Assembly: GCA_016806645.1 (NCBI GenBank)
Contig: JACSYO010001293.1
Coordinates: forward strand, 82,501 to 146,500
Origin: Ophiodon elongatus
Lineage: Eukaryota; Chordata; Actinopteri; Perciformes; Hexagrammidae
Direction of reading: 5' to 3'
DNA: 64,000 nucleotides
Under the pieces are notes generated by a model. That model was not told the DNA's origin, did no database searches, and was given only the letters and a program-made list of their open reading frames with translations. The position numbers were made by a program, and so were the translations under genes. Of this stretch, positions 11,880-24,480 are shown piece after piece. Positions within the stretch are counted from its first letter, which is position 1, and each line of letters begins with the position of its first letter.

Positions 11880-14170
11880 GTCCTTTTACGGTACTCTAAT
11901 CCTGCAGAATATATGTGTGCCCCATGACTTTGATGCTACGCTACCAAAGCATCGGAAACGGCTACCAGCGGAGCTACAACTGACTGCTGGCTTTCACCTC
12001 AGAAGAACATCTTGGAGAGCAAATTCAGCTGGATTCTGACATTGGCAGGAGGTTGGATGAAATCAGCTCGGGAAGGCTATTAGCACTTTCCAGACTCACA
12101 TGTCGCTCTCAAATTGCCATGCTTTGATGTACGGCCTATTTAAATACCACACACTGCCTTTCCCCTGACCTGTGGTAATATTTAGAGTGAGTCCTGATTA
12201 GCGGCCCGTTGCACATTAAGAACTACTACCAATTGTTCCACAAAGGGTTGGCCTATACATGAAGAACTCCTTTCCATGCCAACAAATCCTGGCTTTCAAC
12301 TAATGCAACTTTGCAGAAGAGATGGCACTCAGTCAGCCATCTTGACGTGGACAGTGATTGCAACAAAAAGACAAACATACTCCTATAGCCATCGGCTGGG
12401 AACCAAACCTGCTCTTCAAAGTGTATGTCAAGAGACTTGGGGCATCAGACACTAAGGTAATTGTTGCCGTCTTTCATTTTAGAGGAATGTGGACAGAGAC
12501 AAAGAAGGACAGGCTACAAAACTATCATCATAATCTCGCCCTGGCTTTGTCTATGATCCTCAAGCCTTTGTAATGAGAGGAGATATGATGGGGAAGAACA
12601 TAGGGGTGTGGGAGGATGGAAAAAAGAGTTTTGTGAAACAGAAAATTAGGGATAGAGCCAGTAGTAAAGGGAGATAAAAAGATGCAAATCAGGATGGAGA
12701 GAAAACTCTTGCACACTTGCTGATGTTTTCTTTGTAGTTTACTATCTGGGCTAATTAACAAACATACAAATCAAAAAGTCACAGTCAGTGTTCCAGTCTC
12801 TATACCTCACAAACAACTTTTTTTAAAGTGAAGAGACAGTCATTACACACACGTTTCCCAGGTTTCATAATAAATGCCTCCGGCCCAAAGCATGCACAAA
12901 TTTGTCCGATAGCGCTACATGATACACCAAATATTTTCCTTCAGGCCCATAAGGGGCCAGGTGTATAAACATGGTGGCCATTTAGTTTGAAACCGCTATT
13001 TGACATTTTGCATTTCATCATTATTTTTTCATCCCAGACAATATTTTGTCCAAAACACACTAGACAAACTATGTAAAATGTTACAGTAAGCCAAATGTGG
13101 TCTGTGTTACATTCTTGGAAGGGCAAAAAGTCTAAATGACACTGACCTCTCCACAGTTCTCAAGATTTCCTTCCGTGTTTGAATGCCCTTTTCCTGACTG
13201 CAGCTTCCCATTATGTCCTGCCTAGTTACATCAGCCATCTGCCTGCTCCTTCACCGCTATTCTTCTTTGGGTTCGCTGTGACAAAAGCTAAAATCCCAAG
13301 CATACTGGTCAAGGTAACATTACATGCCTGAGCATGTAACTATTGAACTATTCAGCCTGACTACCAGCCCCACCAAAACTCACAAAATAACACGTTATAT
13401 GTCAATAGTTTAATCTGTAAAAAAAACATCTTGGCCAGGAGGAGAGACTTTTCAAATGCAATATACATGTTTTATTTGATGAGTCTGTCTCCTTTATTGT
13501 TGCCAGGGCAATATTCTGTATCAAGCACCAAATTGGATTTTGTAGACCGTTGATGTGACAGAGTCTTCAAGCAGATTAGACGAAAGACCAGTAAAGAATG
13601 GGGAGGTAGACAAGGTGAACACAAATCCAGACAGAGCAGAATGACAGAGAAACAAGGCAGATTCTCAGGTCCAACCGACAACCATCCCTCATGTCATAGC
13701 TTATCGATACAAACACTGATGCATCTGGACATTACACCTGCAGGTCAAAATTCAAGAATATATGCAATACATACATTATCTCTTTAAGTGCAAAATCAGG
13801 GGAAAATGCCATGATTACAATCATACTACTATTGTCTGTACAAACCAGCAAGCTCGTGCTTCTGTGGAGGGATTCAAGTGCTTGTTCACTTAAAAGTGAA
13901 AAGAATCCTTGAATAACTAATTATAACGCATCTGAATACCAATATAAGACCTTGGTTTATACTTTTGTGGACTTGATTAGTGGTGATTTGTCTATTCGCT
14001 GACAGATGCTTGATGTTGGCGAGATAAGGAGAAAAAAAAGCCCAAGCTTTTGGCTGGGAAGCCCTCTTATTCATGGGCAGCAGTTTAGTGTGTATTTCCA
14101 TTAGATGTGTGAAGGCCTCTAAGGTCTAAGAATGCACTTTAATAGATACCTGTCAAATGTAATTAACTAT
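11880..14170. other. Non-coding stretch, nothing firm
   Basis: Unique sequence with only short chance open frames. 12080-12240 (TTTAAATACC, GTGGTAATATTTAGAG, CTGATTAGCGG) may be a further small conserved block. I see no RNA gene or mobile element. Confidence 0.5.
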
Positions 14171-14223
14171 GTTTTTCCTATATCACACACTTTCCCATCG
14201 CCTCCAGCCAGAGGCTCCATAGT

Positions 14224-14814
14224 GTGTTTGTGTGCGTGTGTATACAACTACACATACATATGTGTCTGTGTGTGAGAGAGACAAGAGTCTGTCTCAGCGC
14301 CTTTTGCCACCCAGCGATTGGAGACAGTTTTAATTGCAGCATGACAACCACAAGAAAGGACCAGAAGCCCCATAAAAGCCAAAGCAAGCTGGCAGCCGTC
14401 CCACAGTGGAAAGCTAGCCATGCCATAATTACAGGTAAAAAGACCTCTAGCACTGTAGCTCAGAACCATGTTTATTTGACACCAATCATGCAACTATGCA
14501 GGTATCCCAACAATAACGTGCTCTGTCCCAACAGGACTGAAGTGCCTCTGAGAAAGACTTGGACATCACTGGTAATCAAGGAATGTCTTGTGGCTCGGAG
14601 ACTGAATCCTTGTCAGAACATGAAAGCGAGCGGAGAGACCTTGATTTTAAAGAGCTCAGATGAATTCACCAGTGCAAGTTACATTGTTCCCAGTCAGAGA
14701 GGAGCCTTGCATGGCATCAATAATTCATTTTACAAGACTGACTTCTTCCTCCAGAGAGCAGGTCGATTTAAACGTTTTGATATCCACATCCAAGAGCGCA
14801 ATGGGCCACATTAA
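14224..14814 (+). other. Longest open frame (196 codons from GTG), probably not a gene
   Basis: The frame opens at a GTG inside a TG-rich tract. Its first 30 residues are low-complexity Cys/Val. The rest is basic and Ser/Thr-rich, with no hydrophobic core, repeats or domain that I recognise. In a vertebrate a 196-codon single-exon frame that starts in a microsatellite is weak evidence for coding. The underlying DNA (14300-14460, for example AGTTTTAATTGCAGCATGAC) looks more like unique non-coding sequence. A lineage-specific small protein cannot be excluded. Confidence 0.15.
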
Positions 14815-14819
14815 AGACA

Positions 14820-15600
14820 CATTAGTAAAGTCAGTGACACCTCGCGCTGAAAAAGGAATACATTCTTTTCTCAGCTTAAGCAGAGGTAATCATCTGTACT
14901 AGTTCAATCAGTAGGCTTGAGATGCACTGACTTCTTTTCTTTGTAGTTGTAGAGTATTTGGTTCTGTATGAGCAGAGGAGTGTTTAATGACTGTATGCTT
15001 GATAGCACACACATTTAGCATGGCCTACATGGGAAGAGCAGGGTTGTCTCTCAAAGTGTCAACAGGGGTAGTAAAAGGGCTCTTGGGCGACCAACACTAC
15101 ATGTGGAGTGAACTGGGAACCCTTTGGAGTACACTCAATGAGAATTCAAATTTTCTCTGCTCATTCAGACTTCATCTCCCAATTTTAAGTTATCACATTG
15201 GTAATCATACCAATACACTAGCAGTGTAAATCAAAGACATTTTAGTGACAGCATCAGTCTCTATTTGGAAATCCAGACTCTCGCACATAAATCTCACCTC
15301 TGTAAGTTCTTTACGAGAGCACAATGTGTGTTTTATGTATCCTTTATGAGTGGGGAAAGGCCATATCTTGAATGACACTCAGTGGCAGAGCTGTGGGGGG
15401 TGGGAGGGGAAGGCGTCTGTGTGAAAATACATGGCAAAACGTTTCCTCTCACCTTTATTGTTATAGCTGGCTATATAGTTATAGTTTTGGTTATTCATTC
15501 ACTGACTGTTATTTACTTGCATCCTGAAAGTGGTGATTTTCTCGTTAGGTAATGACTGTCAAGGCAATTGGCTGCTAAAGTGGTGAACTGGGGCTCAAGT
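14820..15600. other. Non-coding stretch, nothing identified
   Basis: Unique sequence, short chance open frames only. Confidence 0.55.
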
Positions 15601-15611
15601 GAAGGGCAGTG

Positions 15612-15797
15612 TTAATCACAGTATTGACTTTCTGACAATGGTGCCACAGACTCTTTTGTCACTGAAGCTGGGCCATTAGAAGAGCTGGCCGAGAGAGTTT
15701 CCTCTTGTTTTATTGTATAATCAAGTTTTTCTAAATTTTCTCCATTTGCTGATGTTGTAGAAGCGTTAAGATGAGAGTCAACAAGAAAACACTGCAC
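15612..15797 (-). pseudogene. Short coding-like minus-strand frame (possible terminal exon or relic)
   Basis: A frame of about 60 codons on the minus strand ends at a TAA and has protein-like codon choice. Its peptide is polar, Ser/Asn/Glu-rich and mildly acidic (NGENLEKLDYTIKQEET at about residues 18-34, then a Ser-rich SASSSNGPAS segment). A CTGTAGTGCAG acceptor-like word lies just upstream on that strand (about 15792-15802). It could be a terminal exon, a decayed gene fragment or chance. I do not recognise the protein. It directly adjoins a diverged interspersed repeat. Confidence 0.2.
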
Positions 15798-15924
15798 TAC
15801 AGGCTAACATGATGAACGCTACACCGACTAGCAAGAAAGAGTGACGACAACAGAGATTTGGTTGATAAAGTAAGCCAACTGGAGCCCCTTCCCAGCTCCA
15901 AAAGAGGACAGTTGGGAAGTGGTA

Positions 15925-16180
15925 TTGGCTTTTTTGCCGAGAGCTATAAGAGCAGATTGATATACCCTTATGTCTGTAATATAAATACGGAGCAAGAGCC
16001 AGGGAGAGATTAGCGTATAGTTTAGCATAAATACTGGAAGCAGTGGGAAACAGCAAACTTGGTTCTCTTCAAATCTAAAAAAAATATGTTAACCAGCATC
16101 TGGAAGCTCCAATGGTCTCCTGGCAACCTCATAGTGACAACGATACTCACTAAGCCTGGCCACTTTTCTCAAAGAAATAG
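15925..16180 (+). mobile_element. Diverged teleost interspersed repeat
   Basis: The order of words matches a very common fish repeat that I know: TTGCCGAGAG, then AGATTGATA, GAGCAAGAGCCAG, a TTAGCATAAATACTGGAAGC stretch, GTGGGAAACAGC and TTGGTTCTCTTCAAATCTA. The copy is clearly diverged and its ends are uncertain. The class (non-autonomous DNA element or other) is not settled by what is visible. It sits just upstream of a minus-strand SINE. Confidence 0.6.
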
Positions 16181-16375
16181 TTTGATGCGTAATCTCCAAT
16201 TGTTATTCTCCTGGTCTCAGCGCAGGAATGTCGCCACAAAAACCAGACACCACAACTCTACTGAGAAATACAGAGCGCTTTCCCTGGTGGTCGAAGGCTG
16301 AATCAGCATTGTGTGAACTTGTTTGGCACGGGCTTATATGTAACAGGCGTGCATTCATATGTCCCACTCCATTTT

Positions 16376-16652
16376 GTGTAAATGGAGCTGTACTTCTATA
16401 GATCTTTTCTAGTCTTCCGACCTCTCAAAGCACTTTAACACTACATGACTCACATATTGATGACAGGGGCCACTTGCCCATCAGGAGTAGCTAACATACA
16501 ACATTCACATATCGTAGGCACAGCTACAGGAGACATTTGGGTTAAGTGTCTAATCCAAGGACACATCTACATGGGCTAGTGGAACCAGGGATCGAACCGC
16601 CGATGCTCTGATTGAAGGATGACCCTGCTCACTACTGAGCCACAGTTGCCCC
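16376..16652 (-). mobile_element. tRNA-derived SINE, minus strand, full head
   Basis: On the minus strand the element begins GGGGCAACTGTGGCTCAGTA. It has a Pol III A box (TGGCTCAGTAG, plus-strand 16631-16642) and a B box (GGTTCGATCC, 16589-16598). It then reads through the SINE body (TGTCCTTGG at about 16558-16566, a CTCCTGATGGGCAAGTGG segment) to a LINE-related tail (AAAGTGCTTTGAGAGGTCGG and CTATAGAAGTACAG). This matches a widespread teleost SINE. Both promoter boxes survive, although the copy is diverged. It shares a head subtype with the copy at 63.2 kb. Confidence 0.8.
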
Positions 16653-16659
16653 GAACAAA

Positions 16660-18220
16660 TGTGATGAAATATGTCAATTTACCAGTACGGTAGTTTTTAA
16701 TTTGGAAATAGCCAGACAGCAATTGCCCCCGTTTCCAGTCTTAAACGAATCACCCTCTCACTCTGTGTAGCATACAGATTTGAGAGAGTGAATCTTCTCA
16801 TTTAACTCTTGTCAAGAAAGTGAAAAAAGTGTATCCCCAAAATATAAAAACATATTCCTTTAAAAACAGCGTGCCAGGCAGAAGAATCTAGAGTCAAAGG
16901 CCTGCTGTGCCATCATTCCCGATCTACCTGGTCATTCTACAGGTGATGTACTGAGGGGAATAGTGTCTATTTGAAGAAGATTTCAGGTAGGAACTTACCA
17001 AAAAAACAACCCTGTTTATCTAATCAGAAGAGGAGGTTGATACTGGATAAATACGTTTTTTTACTGCAAATGTTATATACTACAGATCACCATTGGACCA
17101 GTGTTGGTTGGCTTTTATGAATATTGCACCAAGATTGTGGATAATATTTCCAGAAATGTCAGAGGGCTTTTTTTTTATGTTGAACTCAAAACATTAACAC
17201 GATCTGAGAAACATATTTGATTGCAGAGGAGAATCAGTCAACTGGGGGGTTTGGGTAAATCTTAATTAATAAAAAAAATACGCCATAGGCAATATTTGTT
17301 GCCACTTTTGACAAGTTGTTTCTAAAGGTTTTGATCTGTGCTCCCAGGGAACTCTTGGCACGTACGTATGGTGTCCACATTTCCCAGAGATATCATAGAT
17401 CTACTGTCAAATTCTATTGTTTCTTCATGATGATATGTAGTTAAAGTCAATGTTAAAGAAGTTGTTTGCTCACTTGACAGCAGTGAAGATGTTCAATTGA
17501 TCAGCAATGGATACCAGGACATACACGTTTCATGGTGGAAGGGAGTTGCAGTGCATGCAGGATGTTGTGGTTATGGAGCATTTTACTGCCATAATTCACA
17601 AAGTCAAGGCTTATAGAGTGTAGAAACAGGAAGAAACTGCACCAGTGATCACGAGACTGCTTACCAGATGAACTTCACTGATTGCAGGATTATAGGACGA
17701 TACAATACAACCTTTACTTGTTGTCCTTCTTACATTTTTCATATTCTTCATATACTCTGGTGATGTATCACAGGAGACAAACTCTTGGTCAAAGATATAA
17801 CAGTGGGCTGAGTTTGATCAATAGGGAAACCGACTGACTGGCCACCAGCCCTTTCGTCTGTGTCACTTATCGCTGATGAACTCTACCCAGAGCTTCAAAA
17901 AGGAGGCGGATCAAATCAGGAGACCACACACAACCATGATAGGGAGGGTGGTCTCCGATCTGTCGACAGATAAGATGAACTAGGGGCATTTCATAACTGG
18001 AGTGATGTTATGTCTTCTGGGTCAAGTCAACAACAGTGAGACCAGTAGTTTTCATACATTTTAATGACCAATTCCTGTTCCAGTATTTGTAATGGTTACA
18101 CTGGATGGTACTTTTTAAACTTGTACCATTTTATTCATGAAATTATTTTCTACGTTTACCAGGCACAACATTAATTGATAGGCTATCTCATAGAGTCTAC
18201 TGTAAGTGATAGAAATGTTA
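16660..18220. other. Non-coding stretch, nothing identified
   Basis: AT-rich unique sequence with no open frame worth noting. No repeat family was recognised. Confidence 0.55.
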
Positions 18221-18223
18221 TGG

Positions 18224-18228
<5 letters not shown>

Positions 18229-18283
<55 letters not shown>

Positions 18284-18295
18284 CATATATATATA
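18229..18295. repeat. (TA)n microsatellite
   Basis: About 24 uninterrupted TA units are followed by an imperfect A-rich and TA tail. The array is self-complementary and could extrude as a cruciform. Confidence 0.95.
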
Positions 18296-18299
18296 AATG

Positions 18300-19540
18300 T
18301 CAGCTCCTCAGCTCAACGAGAATTAACAGCCATTAATATTTTGTATTAGTCGTATTGATACTCTCAACTGTCAGCAAAATAACGAGGGAGTGTGTTTTCC
18401 AAGATGACTATTCCTATAAGTTAAAAGAGTAACAGCACACATAGTAGCAAACACACAATGACATGCTATAGGTACAGTACACACACATGTTCATGCACAT
18501 GTGCTGCCATGAGTTACTTAAATGCTCCTACTTTGCTTATGCTACAAGATATTCAAGCATGTGTGTCCCTCTCCTTCTCTTTCATTGCACATGCACACAC
18601 TTTTGGTCTCTCTCATGACTATAGATTTGCATATCTAGAAAGTATTTCCTGGTAAGTAGAGCAATGGCAGCTCTCAGGAGAGACACAGGCAGATAGAAAT
18701 TTGTATTAAAAAGAAAAAACATCTAAGCAGAAAAAGAACAAAACCACAGTACACCATTACTTTAATGATCCATCATGTTCAAAGGAAACTTATTCACAAT
18801 TCTGCTGCAATAAACAAGGGAATGAAACACTGGAGTAAAGTGCTTTTCATTTGGTGCTTGCGTGCAGCAGATGTTCACTCCTCCTTTTCTATAGTTTTTA
18901 ACCACCTTTTCTCAAACAAGTGTAGTAGCCACTGCACATTATACCGTTAAAGATCTGCTAAAGTGATGATGCCGAGGAGCACAGCACACAACAGTGGGTT
19001 GAAGGTCAGGTTCCCCTTGTCTCTCCTATCCACAGTTGGAATGTGGGTGTGTCTACATCAGTGAAATTTCTCTTTTCGCTTCACAGGCCAATACATCGTA
19101 GGTTCAGAGTTCAAATGTTACGAATCCAAGGAGCTGTCAACGTCATTATGTGAGAGCGCATCGACCCAACCCAGAGGGCTTTCTCAGTATTTACATAACC
19201 TCTGACCTCTCGCTACTAGGTAAGTCTCCCTCTTTCTGTCGTTCAAGCCATCCTTCAGTTTACTCCTTTCTTTCAGGGTTTTCAGGGTTCAAGTTCACTG
19301 TCAGTGCAGCCCAAACATGTTAAGGCCATCCAGCACTAAACACTGTGTGAGTTAACCTTTTCTGTCTGTATATGTTGTACAGTCACGTATCTTAGAATGG
19401 TGATTTTTCACTTAAATTATATTAATTTTGATGAACATCTATTCACTTTTCCCGAGTTTTGTACCTGAAATTTTGTCTAAAACTAAATAAAACTTTATCA
19501 CAAAAGATAAAAAGGGGGAAATATAATTTGCAATAAACAA
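18300..19540. other. Non-coding stretch, nothing identified
   Basis: Unique sequence with CA-rich patches (18470-18600). Chance open frames only. Confidence 0.55.
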
Positions 19541-19614
19541 TCAACAATGTGGGGTTCAACGTGAATTCTTGTTCTTGGAAAAAAACAAAAAGAAAACAAT
19601 ATTACCTTGAGGTC

Positions 19615-19892
19615 CATTCTGTAGCTATTCTTGAGCTTTTGGTCATGTTTACATGTTTTTCATGCGCTTTCCCAGTAGAATTGTCATGTTCAAATTTAGA
19701 TTTTTTTTGTCAGTCAGCTTAAAAGCTCATATTCAAAGGCCATAATTTAATTATTATTTAGTTTTATCTTAAATATTTTACATATTTTTTAATTGGTATT
19801 TCCATGGTCAAGAATGAAATTTGAACATGACTACAATTCCATGACTACTGGGCAAACATAGGATCCAAAGCTCCAGAACAGCTATAGAACTT
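19615..19892. mobile_element. Foldback (inverted-repeat) element
   Basis: An 83-base left arm (19615-19697) is matched in inverted orientation by a right arm (19817-19892), with a loop of about 119 bases between them. Paired words include TTCTGTAGCT and TTCTATAGCT, GAGCTTT twice, CCCAGTAG and GTCATGTTCAAATTT. The arms differ by substitutions and small indels, so it is an old copy. Long terminal inverted repeats with an AT-rich centre fit a foldback-type MITE. No target-site duplication was identified, and weak similarity may extend beyond the arms. Confidence 0.75.
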
Positions 19893-20099
19893 GTGGTGAA
19901 ATTGTATTCTCAACTATCAATGAACAATTTATCAAATGTGGAACCTTACCTTAATATGCCTTTATTCTAATAAACATTGCCTCAAGTGACTGCAGTGATA
20001 CAGATGACACTTTGTTTATAAGGGCAGCCAAACTGGATCGTCTTGGACTGATATGTGGAAGAGAGACTCCCGGTCCAGGATCCTTCCTCTCCTCTCCAT

Positions 20100-20720
20100 C
20101 CCTCTTTCTCTTTAAACGCCTGATTGTTTAAGTGATAAGTGACGTTGATGGATGAGTCGGGCTTTGTGTAATTATTGTCCTGGTTATCATTGTCACTGCT
20201 GATAGCATACATCACCGTGTCCCAGCCCATTTTGCATGTGATAAATAATACTAGCCAGAAAAAAAAAAAATACATCCAAATCATTTGTGAACATACCCCT
20301 GGAATGTAAACACACAGGCAGGCTAATGGAGGGTCCTTGTAGGTACGAGCGCCGATGGCGTGAAAGACTATTGTGTGATGGTGTGATACTAATGTTTTCA
20401 CTGTGTGTCTGCTGTAACGAATGCCAAATGAGCAGAGCAATGGACTACCCACCCAAACACACACACACTTCTTCTCTACCAGCTCGGAGGCCTCAGCATA
20501 CTTGGCCTTTTTCCACACTTACGGCATGTCCGAGCTTATCCGAACAAAGCTCCTTTTAAAGATTCATTCAATCATTTCATATACATTGTCAGAGGTGATA
20601 AGCTGATTATAATGCTTTATTATGCATCTATAATACTTGACAGCCCTGAGGAGATGATAAAGGTTATTATTAAAGTTAATTTTCCTTTTACAAATGACTG
20701 CGTGCGTTGTGATATCTTTG
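20100..20720. promoter_or_regulatory. Candidate conserved non-coding region
   Basis: Unique sequence with TGTGTAATTATTGTCC, TTTTGCATGTGATAAATAA, GATAAGCTGATTATAATGC and GTTATTATTAAAGTTAATT words. A minus-strand open frame of 178 codons spans 19982-20518 but crosses a poly(A) run and a CA tract and resembles no known protein, so I read this as non-coding DNA with homeodomain-like and GATA-like sites. Inference only. Confidence 0.25.
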
Positions 20721-20729
20721 TCGAGGAAC

Positions 20730-21516
20730 ATTTACAAAGACCTGTGTGAAGATAGAATCTAATGCCGGATAAGGAATGACTTGAGAAAGTCAGCGTTATT
20801 CTACATCTAGAAACTGAGGTTTCTCACACATCAACGTAGTGAGATATCATCTGCCATTTTCTACATATGCTTACTCTGAGTGTTATTTAATATAATCATA
20901 GTAGTATTTCCATTCCCTCTTTGCTGCGCTGCCTCTGCTTCTCTCTCAATTTTTTTTGGACTAGAGCGAACATGACCCCTGACCCCGAGCTCTGTGGCTG
21001 ACTGAGCATGATGAGATGGTAATTGGCCATGTAACAATATATCAAACTGTGATATAATGCCATGTAAAATGTGGCAAACACATTGTAGACTAATTAGCGC
21101 TGACAATTCTTACTATTGTGATTTCAATTTATATTTAGCAGGTCATTTTTTAAGCAAGTTCTTCAACAAAATTATCCCATTTATGTCCTTTTGTAGTATT
21201 TCCTGATCAAGTGTTGTGATTTCCAAGGTAAGATATAATACTTTGTTTTGTTCAATTGCAAAATTATAAAATCAAATATCGTCAAATATAAACATGCAAA
21301 TTTAAATTGTGTTTATTATTGGGGTATTGTATCAATGGACTTTGTTGTCCTGGAACAAATATGTATACTATGTTACATTACAAAACATTTCTCAATCATT
21401 TTAGTGATGTGAGTTTGTACACAGCTCAAAAAGCTGATTTAAGGTACATTTAAAAAAAACATTAAACTTACGGTCTATATTTGTAGTATTTCTGATGGGT
21501 TAAATGCAGAGGCCAA

Positions 21517-21520
<4 letters not shown>
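20730..21520. other. Non-coding stretch, nothing identified
   Basis: AT-rich unique sequence leading into a TA island. Confidence 0.55.
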
Positions 21521-21820
<300 letters not shown>

Positions 21821-21982
21821 AAAATGACGAAAGTGATAAAGTTTAAGTTTAAGTATTTTTAAGTTTAAGTTCTTATCGGTTTTCTACCTGTTCTCTTTTA
21901 AAATGGTTTACTGAAACCAGGTAAACCAGTTTCTAAGAAAAAAATTAAATTGCCAAATTTTGAGATACATGGTTTCCTTTGG

Positions 21983-22313
21983 AAGGTGCGTCACCTCACA
22001 GCAAGAGGGTCCCGGGTTCGATCCCGGGCGGTCCTTCTGTGTGGAGTTTGCACGTTCTCCCTGTGGCAGCGTGGGTTCCCTCTGGGTTCTCCGGCTTCCT
22101 CCCCCAGCCCAGAGACATGCAGCTCAGGTTAACTGGAGGATCCAAGTTGCCCGCAGGTGTGAATGTGAGTGTGAATGGTTGTCTGTCTCTATATGAGCCC
22201 TGAGATAAACTGGAGACCTGTCCAGGTGAACCCTGCCTTCACCCAATGTCAGCTGGGATCAGCTCCAGCGCCCCCGACCCTGAATAGGATAAGCGGTTCG
22301 GATAATGGAATGG
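21983..22313 (+). mobile_element. V-SINE-like element (tRNA head, core domain, L2-type tail)
   Basis: The tRNA-related head carries an intact B box (GGTTCGATCC, 22015-22024), while the A-box end is truncated. It is followed by the strongly conserved core beginning GTGGAGTTTGCACGTTCTCC (22041-22060), the CTCCGGCTTCCTCC block and the AGAGACATGCAG block. The tail reads GTGTGAATGGTTGTCTGTCT, then TGTCAGCTGGGATCAGCTCC and GATAAGCGGTTCGGATAATGG. This order is well known from fish genomes. It may have inserted beside the TA island, a common landing site. The open frames over it are not genes. Confidence 0.85.
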
Positions 22314-22319
22314 TTTTCT

Positions 22320-23980
22320 TTGGACTGCATAGAGTAACATATTTTTTATTTATTTTCACAGGATCCTTGCAACTAATACATTGTTCTTTCAAAACATAAG
22401 TATTTTAGGATGATTATTAATGTTGATGATGGATGATGATGAAGTAAATAACCTGGTTGGGAACAGACAAAAATAATGGCATGGTAATGTTGATCCTATG
22501 TTATTTACTTATTTTCCCAACAAAAGTTTTGGTGAACATGTAGCATTTCAGTATAAATCAGTTTCCTCAGATGCAAAATTATGAAATAAATACATGTTTT
22601 TAAACTGAATATACTATCAAACTGAGGATTTGTGAAAACCTTTTGAGTGCTTGAGGTGTGATGCTGCATGTGCTGAGATAGTGACTCGGTTGGTGAGAAT
22701 GCTTGCTGTTCTTATCCTAAGATGTTATCCAGAGATCAGGTTTCTGTGTAGGAATCACAGATTTGTGTTCCCCATCAGCAGAGGAGACAAGGAGCAATTT
22801 AAAGGCCCTAAAGGCAGATCAATCAATGCTGGTCTGTGGAAGTTGAACTGTCGAAAGGTCAGACAGGTCAGGGAGCGCCTAGAGTTCACGCTGGCTGCCT
22901 GAAGCTGTTGCTCCGTCATCTTGAACAATAGGTCATTGTCACAGGGAGGCAGGGTCGTTTATGATAAGTTAATTGGCGGTCATGGTACAAGAATCAAAGC
23001 CAGTTATTTGGATGATTCAAAAATGTAATATGTTGTAGAACATCTTGGAGTACTTTTAGAGCGAATCAGGTGCACACAGTACAATGGATGACCTGAAATG
23101 ACAGCAGCTTGGATACATGAGCCACTAAGTACCCCATAAAACACCTTCATGCCTCTCCTTCTCCCTCTTTCCTTCTCCCTCTGTCTCACTTTCTACCCCC
23201 CCAAACCCCCCTCTCCATCTGTCTCTTTCTATAGCCCTGTCTTACTCTCCCCCCCTTCTATTTTTTTTTTTCATAGACAGATGATACGCTGTCCTCCTTC
23301 CAACACCCTTGCAGTAGCATATTTCTTTCCCTGGAGCAAGTAACTCTGTCTTCTGCCTGTGTCCACACTCCTCCTGTCACCCCGCCCATCCCCTGACAAC
23401 AACACAACCCAGGACAAGCATGGCCTGCAGCTTCGATGGCCCTCCGTGGAACAAAAACACACGCTGCCTCTCAAAAGCCTCCTTTATCCACTGTGAACAA
23501 AAAGACGGCTTCACCTCCACACTGTTCCCACCATTAGGCTCTGGCCTGGGCCCTTTTTCCTCTCTCCCTGCTGCTCACAACCCCACTGGGTTCTTTCAGC
23601 ATGGGGCAGTGGGGGTGTGAGGTACGCCCTTTATGTTCACATGTGTCCATGCTGGTTTACTCTGTCAGACTTGCCCCCTTCACAATAGACGTGCAAAGAG
23701 ATTGACCAGCAGCTTTTGACGCGACCACCCCCATTCAGATATGAATAGCATGGGTGGAAAAACACACCTGCATCTTTCTGTGGGTTCAGAGTTGCATCTG
23801 TTCTAGTTGACTTGGAAGTTTGGAATTGAGCCTGAAATCAACTCTGAATCAGACATGGGATAAACATCCCAGAAGTGTGTTTGACTGGGCTGAACTTGAC
23901 CGGTTACGCCGGGTTCTTTTTTTTCACCCCTACACGCCATGATATTTTCACATCATGAGCAAATGATATGTTCTCTTGTT
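22320..23980. other. Non-coding stretch, nothing firm
   Basis: Unique sequence. The only notable content is a pyrimidine-rich tract (listed separately) and chance open frames of 60-90 codons. Confidence 0.5.
23146..23276 (+). repeat. Pyrimidine-rich tract
   Basis: About 130 bases dominated by C and T, including C runs and a T run at 23262-23271. It is imperfect and not a clean microsatellite. It may be a decayed (TC)n array. Confidence 0.7.
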
Positions 23981-24480
23981 CAACATATGGGAGCGCCACT
24001 CAATCAACAAGAGCTAACGATGCGCTGGCAAATTTGCATTGCGTGAATACAAAGTGGGTCATTTGGAGGCGTTTTTGCTGGCATGTCGACCCTGTCATAA
24101 AACCAAATGCGTTTACATATTCAATAAATGCCCCTGTTCAATGTAATGTTCACCCTTACATTCATTCCTCCTCTCAGAAACACCAAACGATATGCCTGGG
24201 CCATTTGACTCTGACTGGGTCCATGAAGAAATCATTATCCCCATGACCCGAAGCTATTAATTCCATCTCTCACTCCTCCTTCTGTCTCTCATTTCTCTCA
24301 TTCTCTAGACAAATTCATTTACATGAAAGACCACTCACGCTGGCACGGGCCTGCAGGTAAATGACAATCTAACCAACGATTTCATGCAATATTACCATTT
24401 CTCAGCAGTGCACGCAGTCCACGGGGCAGTGGTAAGTGTATCATTAATAAATCTGCCCCTTTCCCATGACTGAAGGGATC
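23980..24480. promoter_or_regulatory. Candidate conserved non-coding region
   Basis: Unique, repeat-free sequence with words such as GGCAAATTTGCATTGCGTGA (about 24028-24047, containing the palindrome-like AAATTTGCAT), TTGGAGGCGTTTTTGCTGGC, CATATTCAATAAATGCC and AAGCTATTAATTCC. Composition and motif variety fit regulatory DNA. Inference only. Confidence 0.3.

Noticed and set aside
19982..20518. 178-codon minus-strand open frame
   Set aside because: It crosses a poly(A) run (an artificial Phe stretch) and a CA tract, and no domain is recognisable. Treated as part of a non-coding block.
21983..22060. Possible tRNA gene (B box GGTTCGATCC)
   Set aside because: It lacks a complete A box and cloverleaf and continues into the SINE core; it is a tRNA-derived SINE head.
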